NCBI RefSeq assembly: GCF_045446075.1
Contig: NZ_JBJJBQ010000004.1
Location: 263,722-327,721, forward strand
Reading direction: 5' to 3'
DNA: 64,000 nucleotides
Source of the DNA: Flavisericum labens
Lineage (GTDB): Bacteria > Bacteroidota > Bacteroidia > Flavobacteriales > Flavobacteriaceae
The notes under the pieces were generated by a model. That model had not been told where the DNA came from and ran no database searches. It saw only the letters and a program-made list of their open reading frames with translations. Below are positions 51,456-60,817 of this stretch, piece after piece. Each line of letters begins with the position of its first letter. The stretch's first letter is position 1. The position numbers and the translations under genes are program-made.

Positions 51456-52129
51456 AATTCGACAACAATTTAGAAGATTTTGACGCTTTAGGAAACGAGC
51501 ACATTGGCACTTCAGAAAACACACCAATGCGCAGTGATGCCTTTAAACTATCTAATGACGAAAAAATAGACATCATTAAAGACGATGTTCGTCATATTAT
51601 GGAAACTTTAGGTCTCGACCTATCTGACGACAGTTTGAAAGGCACACCAAACCGGGTTGCCAAAATGTTCGTAAAGGAAATTTTTGGGGGTCTAGACCCT
51701 GATAAAAAACCAAGCGCTTCTACATTCGACAATAAATATAAATACGGTGAAATGTTAGTAGAAAAAAACATTACCGTTTATTCTACTTGCGAACATCACT
51801 TATTACCCATTGTTGGAAAAGCCCACATTGCTTACATTTCAAATGGTTCAGTGGTTGGGTTATCAAAAATGAACCGTATAGTGGATTATTTTGCCAAACG
51901 ACCACAGGTACAGGAACGCTTGACCATTCAAATTGTTCGCGAACTTCAAAACGTATTGGGCACCAAGGACGTAGCTTGCGTTGTTGATGCAAAACATTTA
52001 TGTGTAAACTCACGAGGCATCAGGGATATTGAAAGTAGTACAGTAACTTCTGAATTTGGTGGAAAATTTAAAGATATGGCCACTCGTCGTGAATTCCTTG
52101 ACTACATAAAATTAGACACCAAGTTTTAA
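51452..52129 (+). CDS. folE: GTP cyclohydrolase I FolE
   Basis: A 225-residue enzyme that opens GTP for tetrahydrofolate and pterin synthesis. The zinc-binding CEHHLLP motif is near residue 112 and the second cysteine is in KHLCVNSRG near 185. The GLSKMNRIVDYFAKRPQVQE block is highly conserved. The first 45 residues are a less conserved extension. Next on the strand is cysS. Confidence 0.95.
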   Translation: MKFDNNLEDFDALGNEHIGTSENTPMRSDAFKLSNDEKIDIIKDDVRHIMETLGLDLSDDSLKGTPNRVAKMFVKEIFGGLDPDKKPSASTFDNKYKYGEMLVEKNITVYSTCEHHLLPIVGKAHIAYISNGSVVGLSKMNRIVDYFAKRPQVQERLTIQIVRELQNVLGTKDVACVVDAKHLCVNSRGIRDIESSTVTSEFGGKFKDMATRREFLDYIKLDTKF

Positions 52130-52170
52130 GATTATTTAACCCAAATAAATAACCGCAAGCTAGCCAACTA

Positions 52171-53652
52171 ATGCAACTACATCAAACCCAAAAAATTAAA
52201 ATATACAATTCTCTAAGCGGCAAAAAGGAAACATTCAAACCCATTGAAGAAGGCTATATAGGCATGTATGTTTGCGGTCCAACTGTTTACAGTAACGTTC
52301 ACCTGGGTAACGTTAGAACATTTATGTCTTTCGATATGATTTTTAGATATCTTAAGCATTTGGGCTACAAAGTACGTTACGTTAGAAACATTACCGATGC
52401 CGGCCATTTGGAAAATGACGCGGACACTGGTGAAGATAAAATCACCAAAAAAGCACGTTTAGAACAAATTGAACCCATGGAAGTGGTTCAACAATACACG
52501 GTAGATTTTCACAACATCTTAAACACTTTCAACTTCTTATCACCTAGCATTGAACCCACCGCAACGGGACATATTATTGAGCAAATTGAACTCATTAATA
52601 CCATAATTGAAAACGGTTTTGCCTATGAGGTTAATGGGTCGGTTTATTTTGATGTGCATAAGTTTAACGAAACTAACGAGTACGGAAAATTAAGCAAGCG
52701 TAAACTTGAGGATTTAATTCACAACACACGTGAGCTTGACGGACAAAGTGATAAAAAGAACCCACAGGATTTTGCCCTTTGGAAAAAAGCCGAGCCCCAA
52801 CACATTATGCGATGGCCTTCGCCTTGGAGTGACGGTTTTCCGGGATGGCATTTAGAGTGCACGGCCATGAGTACTAAATATTTGGGTGACCAATTCGATA
52901 TTCATGGTGGTGGTATGGATTTAAAATTTCCGCACCACGAGTGCGAAATTGCGCAGAATGAAGCCGCAAAAGGGATATCTCCGGTTAATTATTGGATGCA
53001 TGCCAATATGCTTCAACTTAACGGACAACGCATGTCTAAATCTACCGGGAACACCGTAAACCCAGATGAACTGCTTTCGGGCAACAACAAGTTTTTCAGC
53101 AAGGCCTATTCACCAAGCGTTATTCGCTTTTTTAACGCACAATCGTCGTATCGCAGTGTGTTGGATTTAACCGATGAGGGCTTATTAGCTAGTGAAAAAG
53201 GTTATAACCGACTTATGGATGCACTAAACCTTTTAGATGGATTAAAAGCAGCTGAAACCTCATCATTCGATGTGGCTGCTTGGAAACAAAAATGCTACCA
53301 TGCGATGAACGACGACTTTAACTCGCCCATTTTAATTGCGCATTTATTTGAAGCTGCCAAGTTTATCAATCAAGTTAAAGAAGGTAGCGAAACCATTTCA
53401 GAAGACGATTTAGACCTTTTAAAAGGCACGATGGACAGTTTTGTTTTTGATGTACTCGGGCTTTTAAAAAGCACAAACAACGAAAACGGGACCGATAAAT
53501 TGACAGGTGCTGTTGATGTTTTAATAAAACTGAGGCAGGAAGCACGAGCAAATAAAGATTTTGCCTTATCTGATAAAATTAGAGATGAGCTTGCAGAAAT
53601 AGGCATTCAGCTTAAAGATGGAAAAGACGGCACGACGTTTTCTGTTAATTAA
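52171..53652 (+). CDS. cysS: Cysteinyl-tRNA synthetase CysS
   Basis: A 493-residue class I synthetase. HIGH-like motif HLGN is in CGPTVYSNVHLGN near residue 40, zinc ligands include Cys at about 31 and the LECTAMS/HHECEIAQ pair, and the KMSKS motif appears as RMSKST near 288. Length is normal. Confidence 0.96.
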   Translation: MQLHQTQKIKIYNSLSGKKETFKPIEEGYIGMYVCGPTVYSNVHLGNVRTFMSFDMIFRYLKHLGYKVRYVRNITDAGHLENDADTGEDKITKKARLEQIEPMEVVQQYTVDFHNILNTFNFLSPSIEPTATGHIIEQIELINTIIENGFAYEVNGSVYFDVHKFNETNEYGKLSKRKLEDLIHNTRELDGQSDKKNPQDFALWKKAEPQHIMRWPSPWSDGFPGWHLECTAMSTKYLGDQFDIHGGGMDLKFPHHECEIAQNEAAKGISPVNYWMHANMLQLNGQRMSKSTGNTVNPDELLSGNNKFFSKAYSPSVIRFFNAQSSYRSVLDLTDEGLLASEKGYNRLMDALNLLDGLKAAETSSFDVAAWKQKCYHAMNDDFNSPILIAHLFEAAKFINQVKEGSETISEDDLDLLKGTMDSFVFDVLGLLKSTNNENGTDKLTGAVDVLIKLRQEARANKDFALSDKIRDELAEIGIQLKDGKDGTTFSVN

Positions 53653-53665
53653 AACTTTTTGTCCA

Positions 53666-53738
53666 CCTGAACTTGTTTCAGGTTCTCATACATAGCAAGT
53701 TTTGAATTTGTTTTACATTCTGAAATAAATTCAGAATG
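53666..53738. repeat. Two short hairpin repeats between cysS and yidD
   Basis: CCTGAACTTGTTTCAGG (53666-53682) and CATTCTGAA...TTCAGAATG (53716-53738), the second ending in GAATGAC. The first wording returns at 63856-63876. These are members of a short interspersed repeat family in this genome. Confidence 0.65.
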
Positions 53739-53748
53739 ACAATCTTAT

Positions 53749-53970
53749 ATGAAAAAACTACTCATTGCGCCATTATTATTTTTAATAAAAGTGTACCAAA
53801 TATTTATTTCACCTTTAATGCCCGCAACGTGCAGATATACGCCAACATGTTCTCATTACTCTAAAGAAGCTTTACAAAAACACGGCTTGTTAAAAGGTGG
53901 CTGGCTATCTCTAAAGCGTATCTTGAGCTGCCATCCTTGGGGTGGCTCGGGTCACGACCCAGTTCCTTAA
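53749..53970 (+). CDS. yidD: Membrane protein insertion efficiency factor YidD
   Basis: A 73-residue protein with the invariant cysteines and wording YQIFISPLMPATCRYTPTCS, then the tail LSCHPWGGSGHDPVP. It assists membrane protein insertion near YidC and the Sec machinery. Confidence 0.93.
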   Translation: MKKLLIAPLLFLIKVYQIFISPLMPATCRYTPTCSHYSKEALQKHGLLKGGWLSLKRILSCHPWGGSGHDPVP

Positions 53971-54147
53971 AATGAAGATTTAAAAAAGGAAAAAGTATAA
54001 ATTTCAATGTTTCTTTTTAGAGGCAGATAATGGTGCTTACTTTATGTTTCATTAAAACAAATACTTTTTACAATTTTCATTTGATCGCCCTACAAATATG
54101 AATTAAACATAGGTTAAATACGAATTCATTCGACAAAATGCATTATT

Positions 54148-55611
54148 TCAATTTCTGCTCGGTATATTCCTCAAAATCTCCAATACAAATTTCCAGTATT
54201 TTTGAACTGATGAAATCTGGGCGCGTTCGTCTGGTGAATGTGCTCCTTTAATATTCGGACCAAAACTTATCATATCCATTTCAGGATAATTTTGGCCTAA
54301 AATACCACATTCCAATCCTGCGTGGCAAGCTGCGACATGCGGTTTTTCTCCATTTAGCTTTTCATACAAAGGCACCATTACTTTTAAAATGGCCGAATCC
54401 ATATTGGGTTTCCAACCCGGATATTCTCCCGAAAACTCTACTTCGCACCCTGTAAGCTCAAAGGTAGAACGTAAGGTATTGGCTAAATCTATTTTAGAAC
54501 TCTCTACAGACGAGCGTGTTAGACAAGCCACTTTAATTTGCCCGTCCTTTACCGAAACACGTGCCACATTATTGGATGTTTCAACCAAATCTGGCATATC
54601 AGCACTCATGCGGTATACGCCATTTAAAGCAGCATATATAGCTCGGGTTAAACCTTCTTGAACACCTAAATCCATTATTCTATTTGGCGTATCGGTTTTT
54701 GAAACCTCAATAGTTAAATCGGGCTCCATCGTTTTTAATTCGGTCTTGATGGTTTCTGAAAGCTCATTCATTTCTGCCAGAAAAGCATCTTCATGAATGG
54801 CATCAATGGCAACAATAGCCTTACTTTCTCTAGGGATGGCATTTCGCAATCCGCCACCATCAATTTCAGAAATTCGTAATCCGAAATTTTCAAAACCATC
54901 AAACAAAAGTCGGTTCATAATTTTATTGGCATTGCCCAACCCTTCATGGATTTGCATGCCCGAATGCCCACCCTGTAAGCCTTTTACTTTTAATTCGAAG
55001 CCTATTTTAAATTCTGGGGTTTCCTCTTCGTTATAGGTTCGGGTGGCCGTAACGTCAATACCTCCTGCGCATCCTACACCAATTTCATCATCTTCTTCGG
55101 TGTCTAAATTAAGTAGAACACCACCGGAAAGGAGTCCACCGTTTAAGCCCATAGCGCCAGTCATACCTGTTTCTTCATCAATAGTAAAAAGTGCTTCGAT
55201 AACTGGATGCTGGATATCTGTACTTTCTAAAACAGCCATGATAGTAGCTACCCCCAAACCGTTATCGGCCCCAAGTGTAGTTCCTTTAGCACGTACCCAA
55301 TCGCCATCAACATACATGTCGATGCCTTGGGTATCAAAATCAAAATCGGTATCGTTATTCTTTTGGTGAACCATGTCAAGATGCGACTGCATGACAACCG
55401 TGGTACGGTCTTCCATACCATTTGTGGCCGGCTTTTTTATAATCACATTACCAACTCCGTCAACTATGGTTTCCAATCCCAGATTTTCACCAAAATTTTT
55501 CATGAATTCTATAACACGCTCTTCTTTTTTTGAGGGACGCGGTACGGCATTTAAATCAGCGAATTTGTTCCAAATTTCGGTGGGTTGTAATTGTCTTATT
55601 TCTGAATTCAT
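54148..55611 (-). CDS. pepD: Aminoacyl-histidine dipeptidase PepD (M20 family)
   Basis: A zinc dipeptidase of about 487 residues. Metal ligands are seen in QSHLDMVH, GADNG and DEETGMTGA; a later CHAGLECG is typical of PepD. A longer frame starts at 55635, but the -7 element TACCTTTG at 55640-55633 puts the transcript start downstream of that. The ATG at 55611 (MNSEIRQLQP) is therefore the start. The region around it is duplicated at 56566-56667. Confidence 0.93.
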   Translation of the reverse strand: MNSEIRQLQPTEIWNKFADLNAVPRPSKKEERVIEFMKNFGENLGLETIVDGVGNVIIKKPATNGMEDRTTVVMQSHLDMVHQKNNDTDFDFDTQGIDMYVDGDWVRAKGTTLGADNGLGVATIMAVLESTDIQHPVIEALFTIDEETGMTGAMGLNGGLLSGGVLLNLDTEEDDEIGVGCAGGIDVTATRTYNEEETPEFKIGFELKVKGLQGGHSGMQIHEGLGNANKIMNRLLFDGFENFGLRISEIDGGGLRNAIPRESKAIVAIDAIHEDAFLAEMNELSETIKTELKTMEPDLTIEVSKTDTPNRIMDLGVQEGLTRAIYAALNGVYRMSADMPDLVETSNNVARVSVKDGQIKVACLTRSSVESSKIDLANTLRSTFELTGCEVEFSGEYPGWKPNMDSAILKVMVPLYEKLNGEKPHVAACHAGLECGILGQNYPEMDMISFGPNIKGAHSPDERAQISSVQKYWKFVLEILRNIPSRN

Positions 55612-55703
55612 GAAATGATATATAAAGTTAGGCAAAGGTAATTATTCTTATAGGAATAATAATCATTTACATATTTTTGAACCAGGCTGAAAAAGAATAA
55701 AAC
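55602..55703. repeat. Direct repeat copy A: pepD-DUF3810 junction
   Basis: About 100 bp here match 56566-56667 at roughly 80-85 percent. Copy A contains the working pepD start and its -7 element (55633-55640). On the other side it contains a decayed DUF3810 start: ATG has become AGG, followed by about 17 related codons and a stop at about 55737. Confidence 0.85.
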
Positions 55704-55749
55704 TACAAGCTTATCAATTTGGGTAACTGTTTATTAATAGTCTTTGTTT

Positions 55750-56469
55750 TTATGTTCTTATTTTTCGCACTATCCACTGATAGCGAAAAGCCCACTTCCA
55801 TCGAATTTTATAATTACTGAAATTTAATTCTTCAGAAAAATTAATTAATTCCTCATTTTTAAAACCTCTTAAAATCGAAGTTAACCCATCTTCAGTTGTC
55901 ATAGTATTTAATCGAAACAAAAATCAGAATCCTTGATATAGACGATAAGCAATGATATTTCTATGCAAGTCATTAATCACAATTCCAATATTCGTATTAA
56001 TATAAAAAATCCTCAACAAATAAATTATTTCATCGTCTTTAAAATGATGTAGAGTCAGGGTACACAGAACTATATCGTATTGTAATTCCTCATAAGATTT
56101 TTCAAATATATCTACACACTGATAACTTATATTGGAATATTTTTTAGATAATTGCTTCGCATGACTGATTGTAAAATCATTTGCATCAATTCCAATTAAT
56201 CGAAAACTCCAATTATTTTTCAAACCATAATCTGCTTGAATTCGTAACATATCTCCATTGCCACAACCTACATCTACAATAGTAACTTCTCTCGATTTAG
56301 GAACATCTATTAATAAATCCTGGACACCTTGAATAGTCAAACGGTTTCCTCCTAAAAACCGATTAATTTTGGCGATTTCATCTAAATTATCACGTAAGAG
56401 TTCTCCTTTCATGTCAAAATCATCCATGATTTCAGATTTATCAGTTCTATATTTAGTGTTTATAATCAT
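55750..56469 (-). pseudogene. Class I SAM methyltransferase with an in-frame stop
   Basis: The frame starts MIINTKYRTDKSEIMDDF and has SAM motif I VDVGCGNGD near residue 75. It stops at TGA 55924-55926 after NDLHRNIIAYRLYQGF. Beyond that stop the same frame continues for 57 more codons that read like the normal end of the family, with TSILRGF and KWAFRYQW, to a TAA at 55750. The protein is thus truncated at 181 of about 239 residues, probably by a nonsense mutation. Relatives occur in flexirubin- or type III polyketide-related clusters, as I recall; no such genes are near. The gene lies between two copies of the pepD-DUF3810 junction. Confidence 0.75.
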
Positions 56470-56565
56470 TTTTATAAATTAATAATTTATTGATGTTAAA
56501 TTATGACTTTACAGAACTCTTTAGTTTAATACTCCAAAGTTGTTGCGGTTTAAGTTTTCATATTA

Positions 56566-56667
56566 CTGAATTCATGACATGACGTTCAAAGTTAGGTAAA
56601 GGTAATTATTCTTATAGAATTAATAATCATTTGCTTATTTTTGAACCATGCTGAAGAACAATAAAAA
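56566..56667. repeat. Direct repeat copy B: pepD-DUF3810 junction
   Basis: Second copy of the junction. Here the DUF3810 start is intact, while the pepD side is decayed: ATG at 56575 on the minus strand is followed by MNSVI, a stop, then KLKPQQLW, which still resembles pepD MNSEIRQLQPTEIW down to about 56525. The pepD -7 element has lost its final G. Confidence 0.85.
56636..56643 (+). promoter_or_regulatory. -7 element of the DUF3810 gene, predicting a leaderless transcript
   Basis: TATTTTTG ends 5 nt before the ATG at 56648, so the transcript start should fall on or next to the start codon. Confidence 0.6.
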
Positions 56668-57715
56668 CCTATTGGCGTTGTCGCTTATTCCGCAATACCT
56701 ACTCGTGAAATGGTTATCGAATTTTCCAGATTTTATAGAGCGTTTTTATAGCAATGGGGTTTATCCGTTTGTTTCGAAAATTTTCAGATATATATTGGGC
56801 TGGATGCCATTTTCGTTTGGTGATATTGTGTATGCTTTTGCAATTATTTACATGCTGCGATGGCTTTTCAAAAACCGAAAGCGACTACGGAAGGAAACCG
56901 TAAATTGGGTACGCGATGTAGCTTCAGCTTTGGCCATAGTCTACTTTGCTTTTCATATTTTTTGGGGTTTAAATTATTACCGTTTGCCTTTACACAAAAA
57001 CTTGAATTTGGAGGCTAATTACACCACGGAAAAACTGGTTCTGGTTACCGAAAGATTAATTAATAAATCGAATGCCATCCAATTAAAAATAGCCAAAAAC
57101 GATACAATAATGGTTGATGTGCCGTTTAGCAAAAGTGAGATTTTAAAATTGGCGCCGTTGGGTTATGAACGTTTAAAAGAAACTTTTCCGCATTTGGAAT
57201 ACCATCCCAAAAGTGTAAAAAAATCGCTGTTCAGTTACCCGTTAACCTATATGGGATTTAGCGGGTACTTAAATCCGTTGACCAATGAAGCACAGGTGGA
57301 CGCATTGATTCCAGCATATAAATTCCCTACCACAGCCACACACGAGATTGCCCATCAATTAGGGTATGCTGCCGAAAATGAAGCTAATTTTATTGGCTGT
57401 ATGGCCGCAATTAAGCACGATGATATTTATTTTAATTACACTGGCTACACGTTTGGCCTTCGGTTTTGCCTTAACGAAATTTACCGACGCGATGAAGCCC
57501 TTTACGAAACCATGATTGAAACCGTTAACTCAGGCATTTTGAAAAACTATAAGGAAGTACGCGAGTTTTGGGATACGCACCAAAATCCTGCGGAGCCTTT
57601 CTTTAAAATCTTTTACAGTGGTTTCCTGAAAGCCAACAAACAAAGTAAGGGCATGGACAGCTATAATTATGTGGTGGCCTTATTGGTTAATTATTTTGAG
57701 GATAAATCGCTCTAA
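56648..57715 (+). CDS. DUF3810 family membrane zinc-protease-like protein
   Basis: A 355-residue protein with about three N-terminal membrane helices (residues 5-115) and a domain carrying HEIAHQLGY (HExxH) near residue 230, with a further acidic residue in ENEANFIG. It is probably a membrane-bound metallopeptidase; substrate unknown. The family is mainly found in Bacteroidota and Firmicutes. Confidence 0.88.
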   Translation: MLKNNKNLLALSLIPQYLLVKWLSNFPDFIERFYSNGVYPFVSKIFRYILGWMPFSFGDIVYAFAIIYMLRWLFKNRKRLRKETVNWVRDVASALAIVYFAFHIFWGLNYYRLPLHKNLNLEANYTTEKLVLVTERLINKSNAIQLKIAKNDTIMVDVPFSKSEILKLAPLGYERLKETFPHLEYHPKSVKKSLFSYPLTYMGFSGYLNPLTNEAQVDALIPAYKFPTTATHEIAHQLGYAAENEANFIGCMAAIKHDDIYFNYTGYTFGLRFCLNEIYRRDEALYETMIETVNSGILKNYKEVREFWDTHQNPAEPFFKIFYSGFLKANKQSKGMDSYNYVVALLVNYFEDKSL

Positions 57716-57721
57716 TTAATT

Positions 57722-57729
57722 TACATTTG
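57722..57729 (+). promoter_or_regulatory. -7 element of the trmH-like gene
   Basis: TACATTTG matches TAnnTTTG exactly and lies 11 nt before the ATG at 57740, so the leader is very short or absent. Confidence 0.6.
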
Positions 57730-57739
57730 CTTGAATACC

Positions 57740-58534
57740 ATGAAAGAAATAGTGAGCACAAATAATGCCTTTGTGAAACAACTTGTCCAATTAAAAGACA
57801 AGTCGCGCGAACGTAAAAAATCAGGCACATTTTTAATTGAGGGCCAGCGCGAAATTCAATTGGCCATAAAAGGTGGCTATGAATTGGAAACCGTTTTATT
57901 TTTTTCTGAATTGTTTTCTAAAGAACAGCTTGACGACTTAATATATGAGCAACCCAACACTATTGAAATTTCGAAAGAAGTCTATCAAAAACTGGCGCAT
58001 CGTGGCACTACAGAAGGTATATTGGCTGTTGCGAAAAGCAGAAATCATTTGATTGAAAATTTAAGGTTCGGAAATAACAGCCCGTTGGTTTTAGTGGTAG
58101 AAGCACCAGAAAAACCAGGGAACATTGGTGCCCTATTACGTACCGCTGATGCCGCCAAGGCCGATGCCGTAATTATTGCTAACCAAAAAACCGATTTATA
58201 CAATCCGAATATCATTCGTTCTAGCGTTGGCTGTGTGTTTACCAACCAAATAGCCACAGGAACAACCCAAGAAATTATAAGTTTTTTAAAATCTAAATGC
58301 ATTAATATTTATTGTGCGGCTTTACAGGCTTCGGTTGACTACCACACACAAGACTTTACAAAACCAACGGCCATTGTTGTAGGCACGGAGGCGACAGGAC
58401 TGAGCAACGAATGGATAGAGCATTCTACACAAAATATTATCATACCTATGCAAGGTGAAATTGATTCCATGAATGTATCAGTTGCTGCAGGAATTCTTAT
58501 TTTTGAAGCCAAAAGACAACGAAATTTTAAATAA
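57740..58534 (+). CDS. SpoU/TrmH family RNA 2'-O-methyltransferase
   Basis: A SPOUT methyltransferase of about 264 residues. The N-terminal substrate-binding domain is followed by motif 1 EAPEKPGNIGALLRTADA and motif 3 IIPMQGEIDSMNVSVAAGI, which form the knotted SAM site. Likely target is rRNA or tRNA ribose. A TTG 9 bp upstream would add three residues; it coincides with the expected transcript start, so I use the ATG at 57740. Confidence 0.92.
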   Translation: MKEIVSTNNAFVKQLVQLKDKSRERKKSGTFLIEGQREIQLAIKGGYELETVLFFSELFSKEQLDDLIYEQPNTIEISKEVYQKLAHRGTTEGILAVAKSRNHLIENLRFGNNSPLVLVVEAPEKPGNIGALLRTADAAKADAVIIANQKTDLYNPNIIRSSVGCVFTNQIATGTTQEIISFLKSKCINIYCAALQASVDYHTQDFTKPTAIVVGTEATGLSNEWIEHSTQNIIIPMQGEIDSMNVSVAAGILIFEAKRQRNFK

Positions 58535-58544
58535 CAAACCTTAA

Positions 58545-58590
58545 TAATGAGATTGCGACGCTACGAAAAAGCACCTCGCAATGACATACA
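58545..58590. repeat. Short interspersed repeat ending in GCAATGAC
   Basis: TGAGATTGCGACGC and GCACCTCGCAATGAC form a loose hairpin of the type seen at 60950-61058. The ATG in GCAATGAC creates a false upstream start for the M48 gene. Confidence 0.6.
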
Positions 58591-58598
58591 AAGATTAT

Positions 58599-59831
58599 AT
58601 GACAGCTCATACTTTATTCTATATCATTATAGCCATTATCGTCATCAATTTTATTATTGATAAAATTTTGGATGCTTTAAATGCCAAACATTTTAACGAT
58701 AAACTTCCCGAAGAGTTAAAAGATGTTTATGATGAAGCCGAATACAAAAAATCGCAAAACTATAAGGCAACCAAATATAAATTTGGATTATTAACCTCAA
58801 CGTTCTCTGTAATCTTAACCTTAGGTTTTCTTATTTTAGATGGCTTTGAATTTGTCGATAACATCGCCAGGAGTTATAGTGACAACCAGATAATAGTTGC
58901 CTTAATTTTCTTCGGAATTATAATGATTGGTAGTGATATATTAACAACACCATTTTCCTATTACAGCACCTTTGTAATTGAAGAAAAATTTGGGTTTAAT
59001 AAAACCACAATAAAAACCTTTATTCTAGACAAAATAAAAGGTTGGTTGATGATGGCCATAATTGGCGGTGGTATTTTGGCACTTATAATTTGGTTTTATC
59101 AAATCGCTGGACCAAATTTTTGGCTTTATGCTTGGGGGCTTGTTGCTGTATTTACATTGTTTATGAATATGTTTTACTCCAAGCTTATCGTACCCTTATT
59201 TAATAAACAAACCCCGTTGGGAGAAGGAACTTTGAGAGATAAAATTTCGGCATACGCAAAAACGGTTGGGTTTAAACTCGATAAAATTTTTGTGATTGAT
59301 GGCTCTAAAAGAAGCACCAAGGCTAATGCCTATTTTTCAGGTTTTGGCAGTGAAAAACGGGTAACGCTCTACGATACTTTAATTAACGACTTAGAGGATG
59401 AAGAAATTGTGGCGGTATTGGCTCATGAGGTGGGGCACTATAAAAAGAAACACATTATTTTCAATTTGTTTGTTTCCATTTTAACCATTGGTTTTATGCT
59501 TTTTGTGCTTTCATTATTTATTTCAAATCCGTTATTATCGAATGCTTTAGGGGTTGAAATACCTAGTTTCCATATTGGCTTGATTGCTTTCGCTATGTTG
59601 TACGCACCCATTTCTGAAATTACTGGGTTGATAATGAACATTTTTTCCAGAAAATTTGAATACCAAGCGGATGATTATGCCAAAAACACTTATAAAGGTG
59701 AACCATTAATTACCTCGCTTAAAAAACTTTCTAAAAATAGTTTGAGTAATTTAACACCGCATCCTGCGTATGTGTTTATGCATTATTCACATCCTACGCT
59801 TTTGCAACGGATTGGGAATTTGAGGAAGTAG
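58599..59831 (+). CDS. M48 family metallopeptidase (Ste24/CAAX protease-like)
   Basis: A 410-residue integral membrane protease. The zinc motif AHEVGHYKKKH is near residue 275 and the third ligand glutamate is in FEYQADDYA near 350. About seven hydrophobic segments are present. An ATG at 58581 belongs to the preceding repeat, so I start at 58599 (MTAHTLFYI). The last 79 bp are duplicated at 60818-60896. Confidence 0.92.
   Translation: MTAHTLFYIIIAIIVINFIIDKILDALNAKHFNDKLPEELKDVYDEAEYKKSQNYKATKYKFGLLTSTFSVILTLGFLILDGFEFVDNIARSYSDNQIIVALIFFGIIMIGSDILTTPFSYYSTFVIEEKFGFNKTTIKTFILDKIKGWLMMAIIGGGILALIIWFYQIAGPNFWLYAWGLVAVFTLFMNMFYSKLIVPLFNKQTPLGEGTLRDKISAYAKTVGFKLDKIFVIDGSKRSTKANAYFSGFGSEKRVTLYDTLINDLEDEEIVAVLAHEVGHYKKKHIIFNLFVSILTIGFMLFVLSLFISNPLLSNALGVEIPSFHIGLIAFAMLYAPISEITGLIMNIFSRKFEYQADDYAKNTYKGEPLITSLKKLSKNSLSNLTPHPAYVFMHYSHPTLLQRIGNLRK
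59753..59831. repeat. Direct repeat: 3' end of the M48 gene (resident copy)
   Basis: These 79 bp match 60818-60896 with six differences. They encode the last 26 residues, beginning TPHPAYVFMHYSHP. Confidence 0.88.
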
Positions 59832-59913
59832 TGTTGTAATATAAAAATCGATAACCAAATACACTCTAGTTTTATGGTTACCGATTTAAAAGTTCTAAAT
59901 ACTAATGTAGTGA

Positions 59914-60438
59914 CTAATAGGTGATTTCACCTGACGCCGCATGTGAACCAATACCAGTGACTAAATCAATAACACCATTGTTGGCATTTAACCAACCTGT
60001 TGCACCATCAAACCGACCTGTGCCACCCGTTATGGTTATAGAAACAGTATAGGTAGCCAAGGTACCTTCAGCTGGTAAAGTAAGTAGGAGCTCTGACGTA
60101 GCATATAATATATCTCCATTTGCTGCATAAGTTATATCATTTCCTGTAATCGTTAAAGTACCATCACCATTATCTATCACACCTGTAGTCTCAGAGGTAC
60201 CATGAATTTTACCAAAATGTGTCTGAGTGCCATTAAAAGCACTAAATACATCATCAATAGGGGCAAATTCAATAGAATTGGATATGGGTTTACTTACCCG
60301 TTTGCCTTTTTTACTTTTTTTTGCTGTTAAGTCTAATGCTTCGGTATTCGTGATAGTCGCTTCGTCTAAGGATTCGGTCTGGCAAGACATTGCTAACAAT
60401 ATCGCAAATAGAACTGTAAATTTTAAAATTGTTTTCAT
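59914..60438 (-). CDS. Putative lipoprotein, allene-oxide-cyclase-like beta repeats possible
   Basis: A 174-residue protein with signal peptide and lipobox LAMSC (Cys19). After a basic linker (KKSKKGKRVSK) the sequence is rich in Gly/Thr beta-strand wording such as DNGDGTLTITG and TGGTGRFDGATG. The last motif resembles those of dirigent or allene oxide cyclase-like barrels, but I cannot assign a function. It lies alone between two copies of the M48 3' end. Confidence 0.7.
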   Translation of the reverse strand: MKTILKFTVLFAILLAMSCQTESLDEATITNTEALDLTAKKSKKGKRVSKPISNSIEFAPIDDVFSAFNGTQTHFGKIHGTSETTGVIDNGDGTLTITGNDITYAANGDILYATSELLLTLPAEGTLATYTVSITITGGTGRFDGATGWLNANNGVIDLVTGIGSHAASGEITY

Positions 60439-60469
60439 AATTAATGGCTTTAAGTTAATATTTAATTAA

Positions 60470-60817
60470 ATGCTATTAATTGTCGTCTACTTAAAGTGAG
60501 TATGGTAAAATAAATGTGTTCGGAAATTGAATTCTAAAGAGTATTAGAAATCATGTGATTAACAAAGAATTGGTTAATCTAAGTCAATTTAGTAGTATAT
60601 GAGGACTAAATTAGATTTTTAAATATAGTAAAATAAACTATAATTCCATCATTTTAAATGAATTATTATTTTGAAATAAGCTATTAATAAAATAATAAAT
60701 ACCTATATGCAATTAAATGAATATTCTCAAAATACGGCAAATAAATTCACCTAACCAATAAAAAAAATATTCAATGTAGAACCTTAAATGGTATCAGTTA
60801 AAAAATATTAAAAAATA
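60470..60817. other. AT-rich intergenic region
   Basis: About 350 bp of AT-rich DNA between the lipoprotein gene and the duplicated M48 end. I see no gene, no clear -7 element for the lipoprotein and no strong hairpin. Confidence 0.5.

Noticed and set aside
55602..56667. Insertion sequence or integron cassette as the cause of the direct repeats
   Set aside because: There is no transposase or integrase and no terminal inverted repeat, and the repeats consist of resident gene starts and promoter, so homologous integration or duplication fits better.
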